Positions 54,687 through 62,846 are shown, counted from the first letter of the stretch. The stretch: DNA of 64,000 bases from JAJYKN01 sp035516155 (GCA_035516155.1 DATJAP010000008.1:123541-187540); one strand, 5' to 3'. The notes: generated from the letters alone by a model not told the origin. Made by a program: numbers and translations.

Positions 54687-55768
54687 TTGTTTCATGCGAT
54701 TGCGGTGCAAGGCTAAAAATTGACGATACCAAGATCGCCGGCAGGCGCGTAAAAATACGATGTCCGCGCTGCGGCAACGTACTTCCCCTGAATCAGCCGG
54801 CGCTGGTCGCGCCGGCACCGGTTGCGAAAAAAGCGACGCAACCTGATCCATCCTGGAGCGGCATTCTTGTGCTGGTTGCCCATGATAGTGAGGTGGTCAG
54901 GAACATGGTTGCCGGCGTTCTCACCGAAGCCGGTTTCCGGGTTGAGTTGGTTTCAAACGGCGTCGATGCGCTGAAAAAAGCGACCGAGCTCAAACCGCAG
55001 GGGCTGGTGCTCGATGTGGGCCTTCCAGGCATTTACGGTTTCGAATTGTGCGAACGGCTGAAAGGGAATCCTGCAACCAAGGATATAAAAATCATCCTTC
55101 TTTCCTCGGTATATGACCGGAGGCGATACAAGCGCACGCCGGCCAGCCTCTACGGCGCCGATGACTATATAGAGAAACACCATATCCCGGATTTTCTAAC
55201 GATCAAGATGCGCAATCTCATTTCACTCCAGAAACCGGCCAAAATCGCTCCCAAAACAGCTGCGCCACTGCGACACGAACTTCCGGAAATGTCGCGTCCT
55301 CCGGCACGGGAATTTGAGCCGTCACTGCTCAACCACGAAGTCGTACGCTCTGTTGATCGGGATTTTCGTGATTCGGCGCCGCAGAATGCGACGGTTTCCC
55401 CGGTTGCCCGAGCGGACAGTTCTGAGATGATGGCAGTCATGCCGGAGTCGCTGAGTCTCGATGCATCAATATTTCAAAAAGAGGAATGCGATCTCCCTGG
55501 GGTAGACGAGGCAGATCCTGAAGCTGTTGAAAAAGCGCGTCGTTTTGCCAGGATTATCGTTTCCGATATCGCTCTTTATAACCAGGAAGCGGTGATTGAG
55601 GGTATCAGGAACGGGACCTTTTTTGAGTTGTTGAAAAACGATGTGGAAGAAGGTCGTGAGCTCTTCGAAAAGCGGATTCCCGCGGTGATCAGAGCGAAGA
55701 AAGACTACTATCAAGAGGCCTTTGATAATTTTATCAATGCTGCAAAAATAAAGAATGTGACAAAATAA
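54683..55768 (+). CDS. MJ0042 zinc-finger plus response-regulator receiver protein
   Basis: 361 residues. The first 37 form an MJ0042-type zinc ribbon (CDCGARLKIDD, then IRCPRCGNVLPL). A receiver domain follows (about 58-175; LDVGLPGIYGFELCERLKG with the phospho-acceptor Asp in LVLDVGLPG, and LLSSVYDRRRYKRTPASLYG; shortened LLSSVYDRRR). The C-terminal 110 residues are helical and match no family I recognise. Such zinc-ribbon/receiver proteins occur in delta-type bacteria, often beside motility or signalling genes. It may be a single-component or adaptor regulator. The extreme 3' end lies in a 15-bp direct repeat, AAAATAAAGAATGTG. Confidence 0.78.
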   Translation: MIVSCDCGARLKIDDTKIAGRRVKIRCPRCGNVLPLNQPALVAPAPVAKKATQPDPSWSGILVLVAHDSEVVRNMVAGVLTEAGFRVELVSNGVDALKKATELKPQGLVLDVGLPGIYGFELCERLKGNPATKDIKIILLSSVYDRRRYKRTPASLYGADDYIEKHHIPDFLTIKMRNLISLQKPAKIAPKTAAPLRHELPEMSRPPAREFEPSLLNHEVVRSVDRDFRDSAPQNATVSPVARADSSEMMAVMPESLSLDASIFQKEECDLPGVDEADPEAVEKARRFARIIVSDIALYNQEAVIEGIRNGTFFELLKNDVEEGRELFEKRIPAVIRAKKDYYQEAFDNFINAAKIKNVTK

Positions 55769-55778
55769 AGAATGTGCG

Positions 55779-55807
55779 TTGACATACGATTTCAGTTCTA
55801 GTATAGT
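55779..55807 (+). promoter_or_regulatory. Promoter of tRNA-Pro
   Basis: TTGACA (55779-55784), a 17-nt spacer and TATAGT (55802-55807), with the expected start near 55814, six bases before the mature tRNA 5' end. Confidence 0.75.
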
Positions 55808-55818
55808 GTAAAAATTCG

Positions 55819-55896
<78 letters not shown>

Positions 55897-56094
55897 TTTC
55901 CCTCCTTCGCTTGAAATAAAGGCGTCAACCTCCCATGATTATTATTAATACAAACAGCGGGTAGTGGGGGAAGGTGGAATTTACGACTGTTGATCGGACA
56001 AGCAGCGTCGAAGACCGGGGATGAACGCATTACCTGTCATCAAAGACAACGGAGCTTCGGTGCGGCCGCTATTTTTTTGTCCCATGAGGTGTTC

Positions 56095-57057
56095 ATGATA
56101 GAAAGGGAGCGGTCAGTTGATGATCTGATGGGCGCCGAGCCCTATGGTGAAGAACATGAGGAAAAAGAAGAAAGGGTGAACACCGCCGAAGACTCTTCTG
56201 TCGCCGCAACCACTAGTGATGGACAGAAGGGCCTTGATGCCATCAAATATTACCTCAAGGAAATACGGAAAACCCCCCTTCTTTCCTTTGAACAGGAACA
56301 GGAACTCGCGAAGCGGATAGAAGCGGGCGATCTGGATGCCCGTGCAAAGATGATCGAGGCGAATCTGCGCCTTGTTGTCGCTATAGGCAAAAAGTACATC
56401 AACCGGGGTCTGCAGTTTTCCGATATTATAGAGGAAGGCAACCTGGGTTTGATCAGGGCAGTTGAAAAATTTCAGTACCAGCGCGGTTTCAAGTTCAGCA
56501 CCTATGCCTCGTGGTGGATTAAACAAGCCATCGAGCGGGCCATCGTCAACCAGACGAGGACCATCCGCCTTCCTGTTCATATCGCCGAGATCGTAAATTC
56601 CTACATGCGCGCCACGCGCCAGCTTACCCAGTCCCTGGGGCGCGAGCCGTCAATCGAAGAGATCGCCAAAAAAATGAAGGTGTCCGTGGAGAAGGTGAGG
56701 AGCATTTCGCAGGTCGTGCGCGAAACCTATTCGCTGGACATGCTGATCGGCGATCAGGAGGAAGATACCCTCAAGGACATTCTCCAGGACAACAATGCCC
56801 TGTCGCCAGCTAGTGTTTCCGATGATATCCGGAGGCGCGAGCATATTGATGAATGGCTTCAGCAGCTGTCGATAAGCGAGCGCAAGGTCATCGAGCTCCG
56901 ATTTGGTTTGAGCGACGGCGAATCCAAGACACTGGACAGCATCGGAAAAGAATTCGGGATCACGCGCGAACGCGTCCGGCAGATTGAGACGCAGGCGCTC
57001 AATAAACTGCGGGCCATTACAAAGCGGAAAAAGATCGATTTCGAAGGGATGCTGTAA
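56095..57057 (+). CDS. RNA polymerase sigma factor, RpoS-like group 2
   Basis: 320 residues, with sigma regions 1.2-4 but no long region 1.1. Region 1.2 contains YYLKEIRKTPLLSFEQEQEL, region 2 RFKFSTYASWW-type core (here GFKFSTYASWWIKQAIERAI), region 3 SYMRATRQLTQSLGREPS, and region 4 ends ITRERVRQIETQALNKL. The size and sequence suit the RpoS-type alternative factor for stress and stationary phase rather than RpoD, which is normally longer. ATG 56095 (AGGTG upstream) is chosen over TTG 55990. It lies between two tRNA genes. Confidence 0.88.
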   Translation: MIERERSVDDLMGAEPYGEEHEEKEERVNTAEDSSVAATTSDGQKGLDAIKYYLKEIRKTPLLSFEQEQELAKRIEAGDLDARAKMIEANLRLVVAIGKKYINRGLQFSDIIEEGNLGLIRAVEKFQYQRGFKFSTYASWWIKQAIERAIVNQTRTIRLPVHIAEIVNSYMRATRQLTQSLGREPSIEEIAKKMKVSVEKVRSISQVVRETYSLDMLIGDQEEDTLKDILQDNNALSPASVSDDIRRREHIDEWLQQLSISERKVIELRFGLSDGESKTLDSIGKEFGITRERVRQIETQALNKLRAITKRKKIDFEGML

Positions 57058-57107
57058 AAGAAGGCGGCTGAAGTTATTTAACACTTTACAATTTCCAATC
57101 ACAACCC

Positions 57108-57184
57108 GCCCCTGTAGCTCAGGTGGATAGAGCAGCGGTTTCCTAAACCGCGTGCCGGGTGTTCGAGTCACCCCAGGGGCACCA
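57108..57184 (+). tRNA. tRNA-Arg (anticodon CCT), integration target
   Basis: Acceptor GCCCCTG/CAGGGGC, D stem GCTC/GAGC, anticodon stem GCGGT/ACCGC with loop TTCCTAA (anticodon CCT), T stem GGGTG/CACCC, encoded ACCA (57181-57184). A tyrosine integrase gene lies about 460 bp beyond the 3' end, so the T-arm/acceptor part probably serves as attachment site. Confidence 0.96.
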
Positions 57185-57249
57185 TATTAATCAATCACTT
57201 GCGTAGTGCTGTTCTCCTCCTTTCCCTCCCAGGTGCAAAATAGGTGCAT

Positions 57250-57465
57250 CTATTGCTTGGGTCGGGGATTTAACAAGTCGTAAAATTTTTTCGCCTTTGC
57301 AATCCCCAGCTCCCTCATGAACGTGAATATCAGTGCGCGCCTGATGAGCCACGAACGGCTCCGGTTATTTTTTTGACAAAAATCATCCAGGATTTCCGCA
57401 AGCTCCTTTTCGATGCGGACCTGCAAAACAACAAATTCGGGGCTTTCTTTTTTATATTCGCTCAT
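57250..57465 (-). CDS. Ribbon-helix-helix protein, copy 1
   Basis: 71 residues. The sequence VLQVRIEKELAEILDDFCQK followed by NNRSRSWLIRRALIFTF fits a MetJ/Arc/CopG-type strand-helix-helix DNA-binding fold. Its parallel at 59021 shares DEFCQKNxRSRSWIIRRALIF. The start is ATG 57465, because the predicted promoter (57480-57508) lies upstream of it; ATG 57495 would fall inside the promoter. It probably represses integrase or element genes. No toxin gene is adjacent, so an antitoxin role is unsupported. Confidence 0.7.
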   Translation of the reverse strand: MSEYKKESPEFVVLQVRIEKELAEILDDFCQKNNRSRSWLIRRALIFTFMRELGIAKAKKFYDLLNPRPKQ

Positions 57466-57479
57466 CACAATTATAATAT

Positions 57480-57508
57480 ATAATATATTAAACAATTGCC
57501 CTTGTCAA
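57480..57508 (-). promoter_or_regulatory. Promoter of RHH copy 1 with AT-rich operator-like repeats
   Basis: Read on the - strand: TTGACA (57503-57508), a 17-nt spacer and TATTAT (57480-57485). The -10 region lies in overlapping TATAAT/ATATAT repeats (57471-57490). The start would be only about eight bases before the RHH ATG. Confidence 0.55.
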
Positions 57509-57646
57509 GGAATCATTTTAAAAAAATTCAGGGCGTCAGGCTCAGGATGCAGGCGCCCCGGGAGCCAGGCGATCCCCGTTCGTCCTGGACAATGTCCCGG
57601 CGGCACCCGCTGAACCTGCAAAAACTCCCGAGTTGTCATTTTTCTT

Positions 57647-58678
57647 TTACCCCATCTTTTTGATCGCATTCTTTCCGCTGTCACGGAACAGGTGGCCGTA
57701 GTGCTTCTGCGTTGTTTTGATGCTTTCGTGTCCCATCCATTCCTGCACCTGGCGCATGTGTATCCCGGCATTGATCCAGTTTGCTCCGGCGGTACGCCGC
57801 AAATCATGTATGGTAGTATGCCCGATTCCCGACAGCCGAACGGCGGTTTTGAACGAACGGGTAAGGCGCCGGACAGGGCCGCCGTCCTTCCCATAGGGAA
57901 AGATGTAATCGGACCCCTTCGATCGTTTCTTCTGTCTTTCAAGAATTTTCAGGGCAACAGGATCCAAATCCACGAACCTTTCCTTCCCCCCCTTGCCGAC
58001 GACCCGCATCAATGCCTTCCCAACATTAATGTCCTCCCATTTACATTTTTTAAGCTCGTGATACCGCAACCCTGTCCGCAGATCGAACAGCACCATATCG
58101 TGCAAATGCGGATCCTCGGGTTTGCAGCAATAATCAAGCAGTTTCGTCTGTTCAAGCGGCTCCAGGATCCGCCTCCGGGGAATTACTTCGAGCATTTTAA
58201 TTCCGGTAACAGGATTTGCCGCGGCATATTTCCACTCGATCGCCTTCGTAAAAATCCCGGATATCGCGTTCCGGTAATTGTTAAACGTATTCGATGCTCT
58301 TTTTTTTCTTATGTTCAGGAGCAGCCCCGATATTTCCTCGCTCGTAATGTCCCTTAAATTACGATTCCCGAAAAATTCCTTGAATACTTTGCTTTTGCCC
58401 GTTAGATCGGCGAAATGCTTGGGACTGAGGCCCTTCGCGTGGAACGGGAGATAGTGATTATCCACGAAATCGGAAAAGGTGATTTCTTTAATGACGCGTT
58501 CCGGGAAATGCTTTGCAATTGAGACTTCATTCAGTCTTTTATTCAGAAGTTCCTCTGCCGCTACTTTGCTGGTAAGGTCTGTGGCTTCACGAACGCGCTC
58601 TTTGTTCTGGTCGGTATAGTCCAGATAGTAAACATACGTTTTACGCGTCTTTATCCATTTTCTATAAACTTTTGACAC
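57647..58678 (-). CDS. int: Tyrosine-type site-specific integrase
   Basis: 343 residues. The N-terminal SAM-like arm/core-binding part spans about 1-150. The catalytic domain shows Arg in DLRTGLRYHELKK, HDLRRTAGANW (His and Arg), and MGHESIKTTQKHYGHL with the second His and Tyr nucleophile, so the active site is complete. GTG 58678 is chosen as start because GGAGG lies about nine bases upstream. It overlaps the excisionase-like gene by 17 bp. Its orientation towards tRNA-Arg fits integration at that gene. Confidence 0.88.
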   Translation of the reverse strand: MSKVYRKWIKTRKTYVYYLDYTDQNKERVREATDLTSKVAAEELLNKRLNEVSIAKHFPERVIKEITFSDFVDNHYLPFHAKGLSPKHFADLTGKSKVFKEFFGNRNLRDITSEEISGLLLNIRKKRASNTFNNYRNAISGIFTKAIEWKYAAANPVTGIKMLEVIPRRRILEPLEQTKLLDYCCKPEDPHLHDMVLFDLRTGLRYHELKKCKWEDINVGKALMRVVGKGGKERFVDLDPVALKILERQKKRSKGSDYIFPYGKDGGPVRRLTRSFKTAVRLSGIGHTTIHDLRRTAGANWINAGIHMRQVQEWMGHESIKTTQKHYGHLFRDSGKNAIKKMG

Positions 58679-58850
58679 TTGAAAACCCTCCGTTATTTTC
58701 GATTGCGATAACGTCTGATAACCGGAAGCGCACACATCGGCCCAGTTTTACGACGGGTATTTTTTTCTTGCACACCCAAACCCGCAGCGTTTCCACGGGA
58801 ATCTCCCATCGTTCAGACAACGTCAGGTATGTCAGCAGCTGTTTCTCCAT
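58662..58850 (-). CDS. Excisionase-like helix-turn-helix protein
   Basis: 62 residues with LTLSERWEIPVETLRVWV, then KKKIPVVKLGRCVRFRLSDV, the winged HTH_17/excisionase pattern (helix-turn-helix, then a wing with K-x-G-x-x-x-R-F). Xis proteins direct the integrase towards excision. It lies directly upstream of the integrase and overlaps it, which strongly supports the pairing. A gene-regulator role is the alternative. Confidence 0.75.
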   Translation of the reverse strand: MEKQLLTYLTLSERWEIPVETLRVWVCKKKIPVVKLGRCVRFRLSDVIAIENNGGFSSVKSL

Positions 58851-58891
58851 TCCCACGTGAAATCCCGACCTCTTCGGTGAAGATAATATAA

Positions 58892-58920
58892 AATATAATA
58901 TAAAATATAATATTTGTCAA
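58892..58920 (-). promoter_or_regulatory. Promoter and AT-rich tandem repeats upstream of xis-int
   Basis: On the - strand TTGACA (58915-58920) is followed by a 17-nt spacer and TATATT (58892-58897), in a tract of tandem ATATAATATAAA units (58881-58915). The AT repeats resemble those at the RHH copy 1 promoter, so they may be operators for the RHH proteins. Confidence 0.5.
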
Positions 58921-59020
58921 GAAAAGAATTGTCCTCTTGTCGTATGCCCTAAAATATTGTATTACAAGTACTACATTTATTGAGGTAAAAAAATATTCCT
59001 CGCCGGTGTAAGGAGGGGAT

Positions 59021-59245
59021 TCACACGTTTTTCCATGGCCGCAATTTGTCGAAAAATTTCTTTACCCTTTTTTCGCCGAGCTCCTTAAAAAAAACAAATA
59101 TCAGCGCCCGGCGGATTATCCATGACCGACTCCGCTCGTTTTTTTGACAAAATTCATCAACGATGTCGGCAAGCTCCACAGGGATCCGGACCTGAAATTT
59201 TACGGATTTCGGCTTCCTGGCATTGATGTCTTTCTTGGATTTCAT
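59021..59245 (-). CDS. Ribbon-helix-helix protein, copy 2
   Basis: 74 residues, a clear paralogue of the protein at 57250: both share the core FQVRIP/LQVRIE, DEFCQKNERSRSWIIRRALIF and a C-terminal KKFFDKLRP-type tail. The N-terminus is rich in Lys/Arg (KSKKDINARKPKSVKF). The two copies flank the int-xis pair. Different divergence of their tails suggests an old duplication. Possible repressors or element-copy control proteins. Confidence 0.68.
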   Translation of the reverse strand: MKSKKDINARKPKSVKFQVRIPVELADIVDEFCQKNERSRSWIIRRALIFVFFKELGEKRVKKFFDKLRPWKNV

Positions 59246-60411
59246 AGTATTCCTCCAATCCTAACGTAACCATATCATATAAGGTAAACCAGCAACGGAA
59301 GTCGAAGTTCGTGCTGCCGATTTTTTGATGCCGGTTTGCATTTTATGGAACCGACAGTGTAGCTGTGCACATATAGATTTCCGCAATGTCTATCCTAAAA
59401 TCTCTATTTTTTGTGGCCTCGGTTTTTTAGCCTCCATAAATTCGTAGAAATCTGTGATATATGGGTCGCCTTGCAGGATAAAGATCCCCAAGGCCTCCGG
59501 CCTAACATCTACTTATCGGCAATTTATCGATATCCTTTAGTTTTTTTGTCATTATTTTCAAATTTTTTCTGGAATCGTTATAGTGTCAAATTTCTAAACA
59601 GCGGGAGGCTGGGATAATCGTAGAAAGTGTCAAGGCATCGACTATCCTTGTGCGGTAGCTGGACATATACCTATATCCTATATATAGAAAAAACTCTCTC
59701 GGATGGTGTCTGCAGGTTTTGATAATCTCCTTGTCAAAACACAATTGCACTGTATATGTATTTTTGACTGTGATGCCGCTTCGCCGTCAAGAAACGTCGT
59801 ATGCCGGTTTAAAAGCCGGCATTTCTACTTTGGCCTGGCAAGTTGCTCATATGATTCCTTCTTTTATGTTAAAAATAAAAACCTGGTTTAGACTGGACGT
59901 ACTGGGCAGCACGTTTTTTGTCAGTTTTTTATTTGTTTTTGCTAATGGTCATTAAAAGCGTACCAGTCGGAGGAATTTCCCGATACAGTGATCATTTGTG
60001 AATTTTTATTTTATTGGGACAGAAATCTCTTCTCACAAATGCTCCAGGATCGATTTTCCCGGGGAAGTCCATGTCCTGACCCCCCGCAAGATCCCTTTCT
60101 CAAAATTCGTTCGTAGAATAGCAAATCTTCAAAAAGCAAGCTTTTATCAACAGACATGTTTACCTCATAAAGGCAGCTGCATTTCCATGATCATGTATTA
60201 ACGCTGTGGGCCCGCGGTCTGTATCAGAGCAGACACACTTCATTAGCCGGCTGCAGGAAGAAACAAGCGTTACCCAGGGTGAATCGGGCTGCAAGATCGG
60301 CCTCCATAACGTGATCCCGTTTCTTAATTGTATAATCGCGTCATGTACTCCTTCCGATTCTTCAGGTTGTATCTAATGCGGAGAAACGATGGCCCTTTTT
60401 TTGGCATGTAG
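59246..60411. other. Gene-poor AT-rich region
   Basis: About 1.17 kb with no credible gene; open frames are short and lack family motifs. A small hairpin ATGCCGG(59801-59807)/CCGGCAT(59816-59822) has only a weak T tract, so it is not a firm terminator. A 9-bp inverted repeat CATTTGTGA/TCACAAATG (59993-60001, 60033-60041) is of unknown meaning. Probably eroded mobile DNA. Confidence 0.6.
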
Positions 60412-60417
60412 TACAGA

Positions 60418-60445
60418 GGCGTTCAAAGGTCGTCAGCAACGCCGG
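60418..60445. repeat. 28-bp direct repeat, copy A (partner at 61183-61210)
   Basis: GGCGTTCAAAGGTCGTCAGC... matches 61183-61210 at 26 of 28 positions. The copies precede, respectively, the R1 end motif and DNA just before the R3 end motif. They may be parts of an older element broken by insertion. Confidence 0.7.
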
Positions 60446-60449
60446 ATCT

Positions 60450-60553
60450 CCCGTACTACAAGGTATTAGGCTGTTTACTATATCTGCACTGCACCAGAAC
60501 TACAACTGAACGACACCCGTACTACAGACGTACTACACTCGCGCTACACTCGT
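60450..60553 (+). repeat. Transposon-end-like repeat R1 with GTACTACAC iterons
   Basis: CCGTACTACAAGGTATTAGG-CTGT (60450-60474) starts the copy, followed by several degenerate GTACTACA(C) units up to about 60553. R1 and R2 are in the same direction; R3 is inverted. Confidence 0.65.
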
Positions 60554-60606
60554 CAAACTTGCAGTTGGACATCAGATGCCCAACACAATGAGACATCGCT
60601 ATTATC

Positions 60607-60690
60607 CGGGACTACCGAATGAATTAATAATTGATAATGGCATCCCAACATCCACTGCATCGCTGCGTTTGGAGGATCTCCCGTGACGGA
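60607..60690 (+). pseudogene. Possible remnant of a DDE transposase core
   Basis: A single open stretch translates to GLPNELIIDNGIPTSTASLR and then LEDLP before a stop. GLP...DNG.P resembles the second-Asp segment of an integrase core. Neighbouring frames are broken. Support is only one motif; it may be chance. Confidence 0.25.
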
Positions 60691-60811
60691 TACAAATGGA
60701 GGGCGAGAAAAATTGACTGCCTTCCTCCCGTCAAGGTCATGTCTCGGTCTTTCTCGGTAGCGGTCCAAAAAGAGGAGCGGAGGAGAATCGGCCATCAACG
60801 TCCGTATCAAG

Positions 60812-60893
60812 CCCGTACTACAAGGTATTAGGCTGTATACTACATCCGGTACTACACCTGTACTATATTTGTACTACACCTGCACTACACTAG
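60812..60893 (+). repeat. Transposon-end-like repeat R2 with GTACTACAC iterons
   Basis: CCCGTACTACAAGGTATTAG-GCTGTATACTAC (60812-60843) followed by tandem 11-12-bp units (GGTACTACACC, TGTACTATATTT, GTACTACACC, TGCACTACAC). Tandem units of this size at the end of an element usually bind the transposase. Confidence 0.7.
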
Positions 60894-61182
60894 CCAAACA
60901 TGGCATATCTGGAGATGGAGGACGCCAAATTTCGCAATAAGAAGATTGATGAGGAGGTTTTGGCTCTTGCAGACTCTAGTGCGTGCATCACAAGCAGTAA
61001 TCGTAGCTGACAAGGAGGGACGAAGCCGGCAGAGAAGAAAACGGAGTTCCAGAACTGCATTTTACGTCTATCGTCAGAGGATGCTTAGGATCTGCTTATT
61101 CCTTAAAATAGAAAATGTGCCCGAACTGCAAAAAAGTATTGTATATAGTCGACATGGATGGCATAACAGAATACGGTCCAGG

Positions 61183-61210
61183 GGCGTTCAAGGGTCATCA
61201 GCAACGCCGG
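61183..61210. repeat. 28-bp direct repeat, copy B
   Basis: Differs from 60418-60445 at two positions. It lies about 55 bp left of the R3 end, outside the intact transposon. Confidence 0.7.
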
Positions 61211-61265
61211 GTCTTTCCGTACAACAATCCACGAGTTTTCAATTATCAAATGTCGAAGTTGCCGA

Positions 61266-61322
61266 GTGTAGTACGAGTGTAGTGCAGATGTAGTATACAG
61301 CCTGATACCTTGTAGTACGGGC
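61266..61322 (-). repeat. Transposon-end-like repeat R3 (inverted), left end of the intact element
   Basis: TGTAGTACGAGTGTAGTGCA (61266-61285) carries the iterons and TGTAGTATACAGCCTGATAC-CTTGTAGTACGGG (61289-61321) is the inverse of the R1/R2 core, with C for T at one position. It sits about 90 bp downstream of the last transposase stop (61414), where the left end of the element is expected. Confidence 0.68.
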
Positions 61323-61413
61323 ATACTACAAGAGTTGTGGCCTATTCTCTACGTTTCTTTTATGCATAGCAAATCGATAAGTTTGTGCACGCCAGCAGTT
61401 TATGATAAAACTT

Positions 61414-62445
61414 TTAGGGAAAATTGGGTGACACTTTCCCGTTGATCGTAACGGTAATTAACCCCTTCATACTCAGCCAGGCCTCGACGGCGATCCGCCA
61501 GGCCGCTTGTGGCTGAACCCCACCATCTGTGCATAGTATATCACCCTGCAAGTTTGTCATCCAAGCATAGGCATCCCTCCTTTCCCACTTGGTAAACGTT
61601 CTTTTGTTCGTGAAGTACGTTTGGCAGGCGTTGTTGCCATGTAGGCACTGACGTGGTTGGTGATTAAGGTCATGTTCAACTGTCGATGCATACGCTTCCA
61701 TGTGTTCGCGCTGGCAGCTGGGCTTATACGAGAGCTTTGCGGCAAGCCCTTTCTGCAGCTCGGTTTGCGCCTCTTCGATCGCGTCGTTGTAAGGCGGATA
61801 ATGGATCGGGCTGTTCAAGGGCAGGACGAAGTAGTCCTCGAGCACGGCATTGACCGCCGCATGGTTCAGGTTGCCGCCATTGTCCCGTTTGAGGAGCAGG
61901 GGCGCACCGAAGCGATCGAAGGTTGCTGCGAGATACCCGGATATTTCTTCACCGCAGGGAACGTCGCCTGTCATGGGAGTGAACTTGTAGCGGGACGCGA
62001 GGTCCTGCATATGGTTCAGGTACACCTTGGCTCCGGCGGCATCACGCTCGTTGTATTGGCAGGGGTCCATGGACCACGCGACGTTCGGCCTATCCCAGCT
62101 GATCCGCCGCAGGTTCTGGCGATGTAATGTATTGAGGTCGTGCCGTGCCATTTCTACCATACTCTGCAGCTCTCGCCTTGATACGGAAGAACCATAGCGT
62201 GCGTATAATGCGCCCGTGCCCTGCGTGCGGCTCTGCCCGTGAGACAGCTCTGCGATATCCAGTCCAAGCTTCTCCAGATCCGGCGGCTTGACCTTAGGAG
62301 GACCCGGTTGCCGCACGAGAGGAGTGGCGTTCATCTGTCGTAGACGCCACCGTATAAAGCTCGGGTAGGGGAGCCTCACGGCACTGCAGATCGCTTGGTA
62401 GGACATACAGGTTTTCTCCCTCATCTGGTCAATAACAGCAAGCAT
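61414..62445 (-). CDS. DDE transposase 2 (IS3/IS481-like integrase core)
   Basis: 343 residues. The N-terminal 60 resemble an HTH (CMSYQAICSAVRLPYPSFIRW). The rve core has the acidic triad: Asp in AWSMDPCQY, Asp in LLLKRDNGGNLNH, and Glu in YNDAIEEAQTEL, separated by the usual 35 or so residues. NHMQDLASRYKFTP is the family segment for a core strand. The reading frame is intact. It is encoded last in the element, five bases after HTH protein 2. It shares only the core motifs with transposase 1, so the two are different enzymes. Confidence 0.85.
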   Translation of the reverse strand: MLAVIDQMREKTCMSYQAICSAVRLPYPSFIRWRLRQMNATPLVRQPGPPKVKPPDLEKLGLDIAELSHGQSRTQGTGALYARYGSSVSRRELQSMVEMARHDLNTLHRQNLRRISWDRPNVAWSMDPCQYNERDAAGAKVYLNHMQDLASRYKFTPMTGDVPCGEEISGYLAATFDRFGAPLLLKRDNGGNLNHAAVNAVLEDYFVLPLNSPIHYPPYNDAIEEAQTELQKGLAAKLSYKPSCQREHMEAYASTVEHDLNHQPRQCLHGNNACQTYFTNKRTFTKWERRDAYAWMTNLQGDILCTDGGVQPQAAWRIAVEAWLSMKGLITVTINGKVSPNFP

Positions 62446-62450
62446 ACAGG

Positions 62451-62834
62451 TTATGGTTTCTTCCTTCGTTTTCGTTTTTTTTCCTCTGACATGCCTTTCT
62501 TCGTTTTGGCATTATGCAGTTCATAGGCATGCAGCATGTCCCGCACTTCTCCCGTCTTCTCAGCGACAAAGAGCTTGTTTCGGAGTTCGGCGTTCTCGTC
62601 CTGTAAACGCTGTTTCTCCTCGTCCTGTGGTATACTTGGCCTTCCAGGGGATTTATCCTCCAAGGCCTCGGTCATCGCCTGTAATGCCCGTCGCTCCCAC
62701 TCGTAGTAGGTCTTCCGCGACACGCCGAGCCTCCGTGCGCCTTCCTCAACCGTGATCTGGCCGCTGCGCACTGCAAACACCACCGCGGTCCGTTTTCGGG
62801 CAAGCTCTTTGTCTTCTGAGTCGCTCATACGCAC
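62451..62834 (-). CDS. Transposon helix-turn-helix protein 2
   Basis: 127 residues. ITVEEGARRLGVSRKTYYEW is a clear helix-turn-helix of the transposase N-terminal type. The second part is a coiled coil (RLQDENAELRNKLFVAEKTG) with a basic tail (KKRKRRKKP). In IS3-like elements such an OrfA-type protein binds the ends and dimerises. It is separated from transposase 2 by only five bases, so coupled translation or a fusion by frameshift is possible; no classic slippery sequence is evident. Confidence 0.78.
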   Translation of the reverse strand: MRMSDSEDKELARKRTAVVFAVRSGQITVEEGARRLGVSRKTYYEWERRALQAMTEALEDKSPGRPSIPQDEEKQRLQDENAELRNKLFVAEKTGEVRDMLHAYELHNAKTKKGMSEEKKRKRRKKP

Positions 62835-62846
62835 GCTCCATTCCTG

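Larger units (their letters stand above)
57185..59245. mobile_element. tRNA-Arg-associated integration module (integrase, excisionase, two RHH proteins)
   Basis: Starting at the tRNA-Arg 3' end, all genes on the - strand: an RHH protein, a tyrosine integrase, an excisionase-like HTH protein and a second RHH protein. This is the integration end of an integrative element. I cannot find a second copy of the tRNA 3' end (TTCGAGTCACCCCAGGGG) in the window, so the far end is outside it, degenerate or lost. The element sequence is visibly more AT-rich than the DNA left of the tRNA. Confidence 0.7.

Noticed and set aside
56095..57057. Naming the sigma factor rpoD
   Set aside because: It is 320 residues, without the region 1.1 and long spacer typical of primary sigma factors; RpoS-like is the better fit.
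57250..57465. Toxin-antitoxin pair based on the RHH protein
   Set aside because: No adjacent toxin-like gene is visible; the neighbour is the integrase.
57692..58357. Open frame opposite the integrase
   Set aside because: Antisense shadow of a well-supported integrase; no motif or ribosome site.
59703..59955. Small hydrophobic frames near 59.7-59.95 kb
   Set aside because: No ribosome site, family motif or promoter; the region is AT-rich and stop-poor by chance.
60450..60893. Short tandem repeats that could suggest a CRISPR array
   Set aside because: Units are only 11-12 bp, imperfect and lack unique spacers of constant length; no cas gene is nearby. They fit transposase-binding iterons better.
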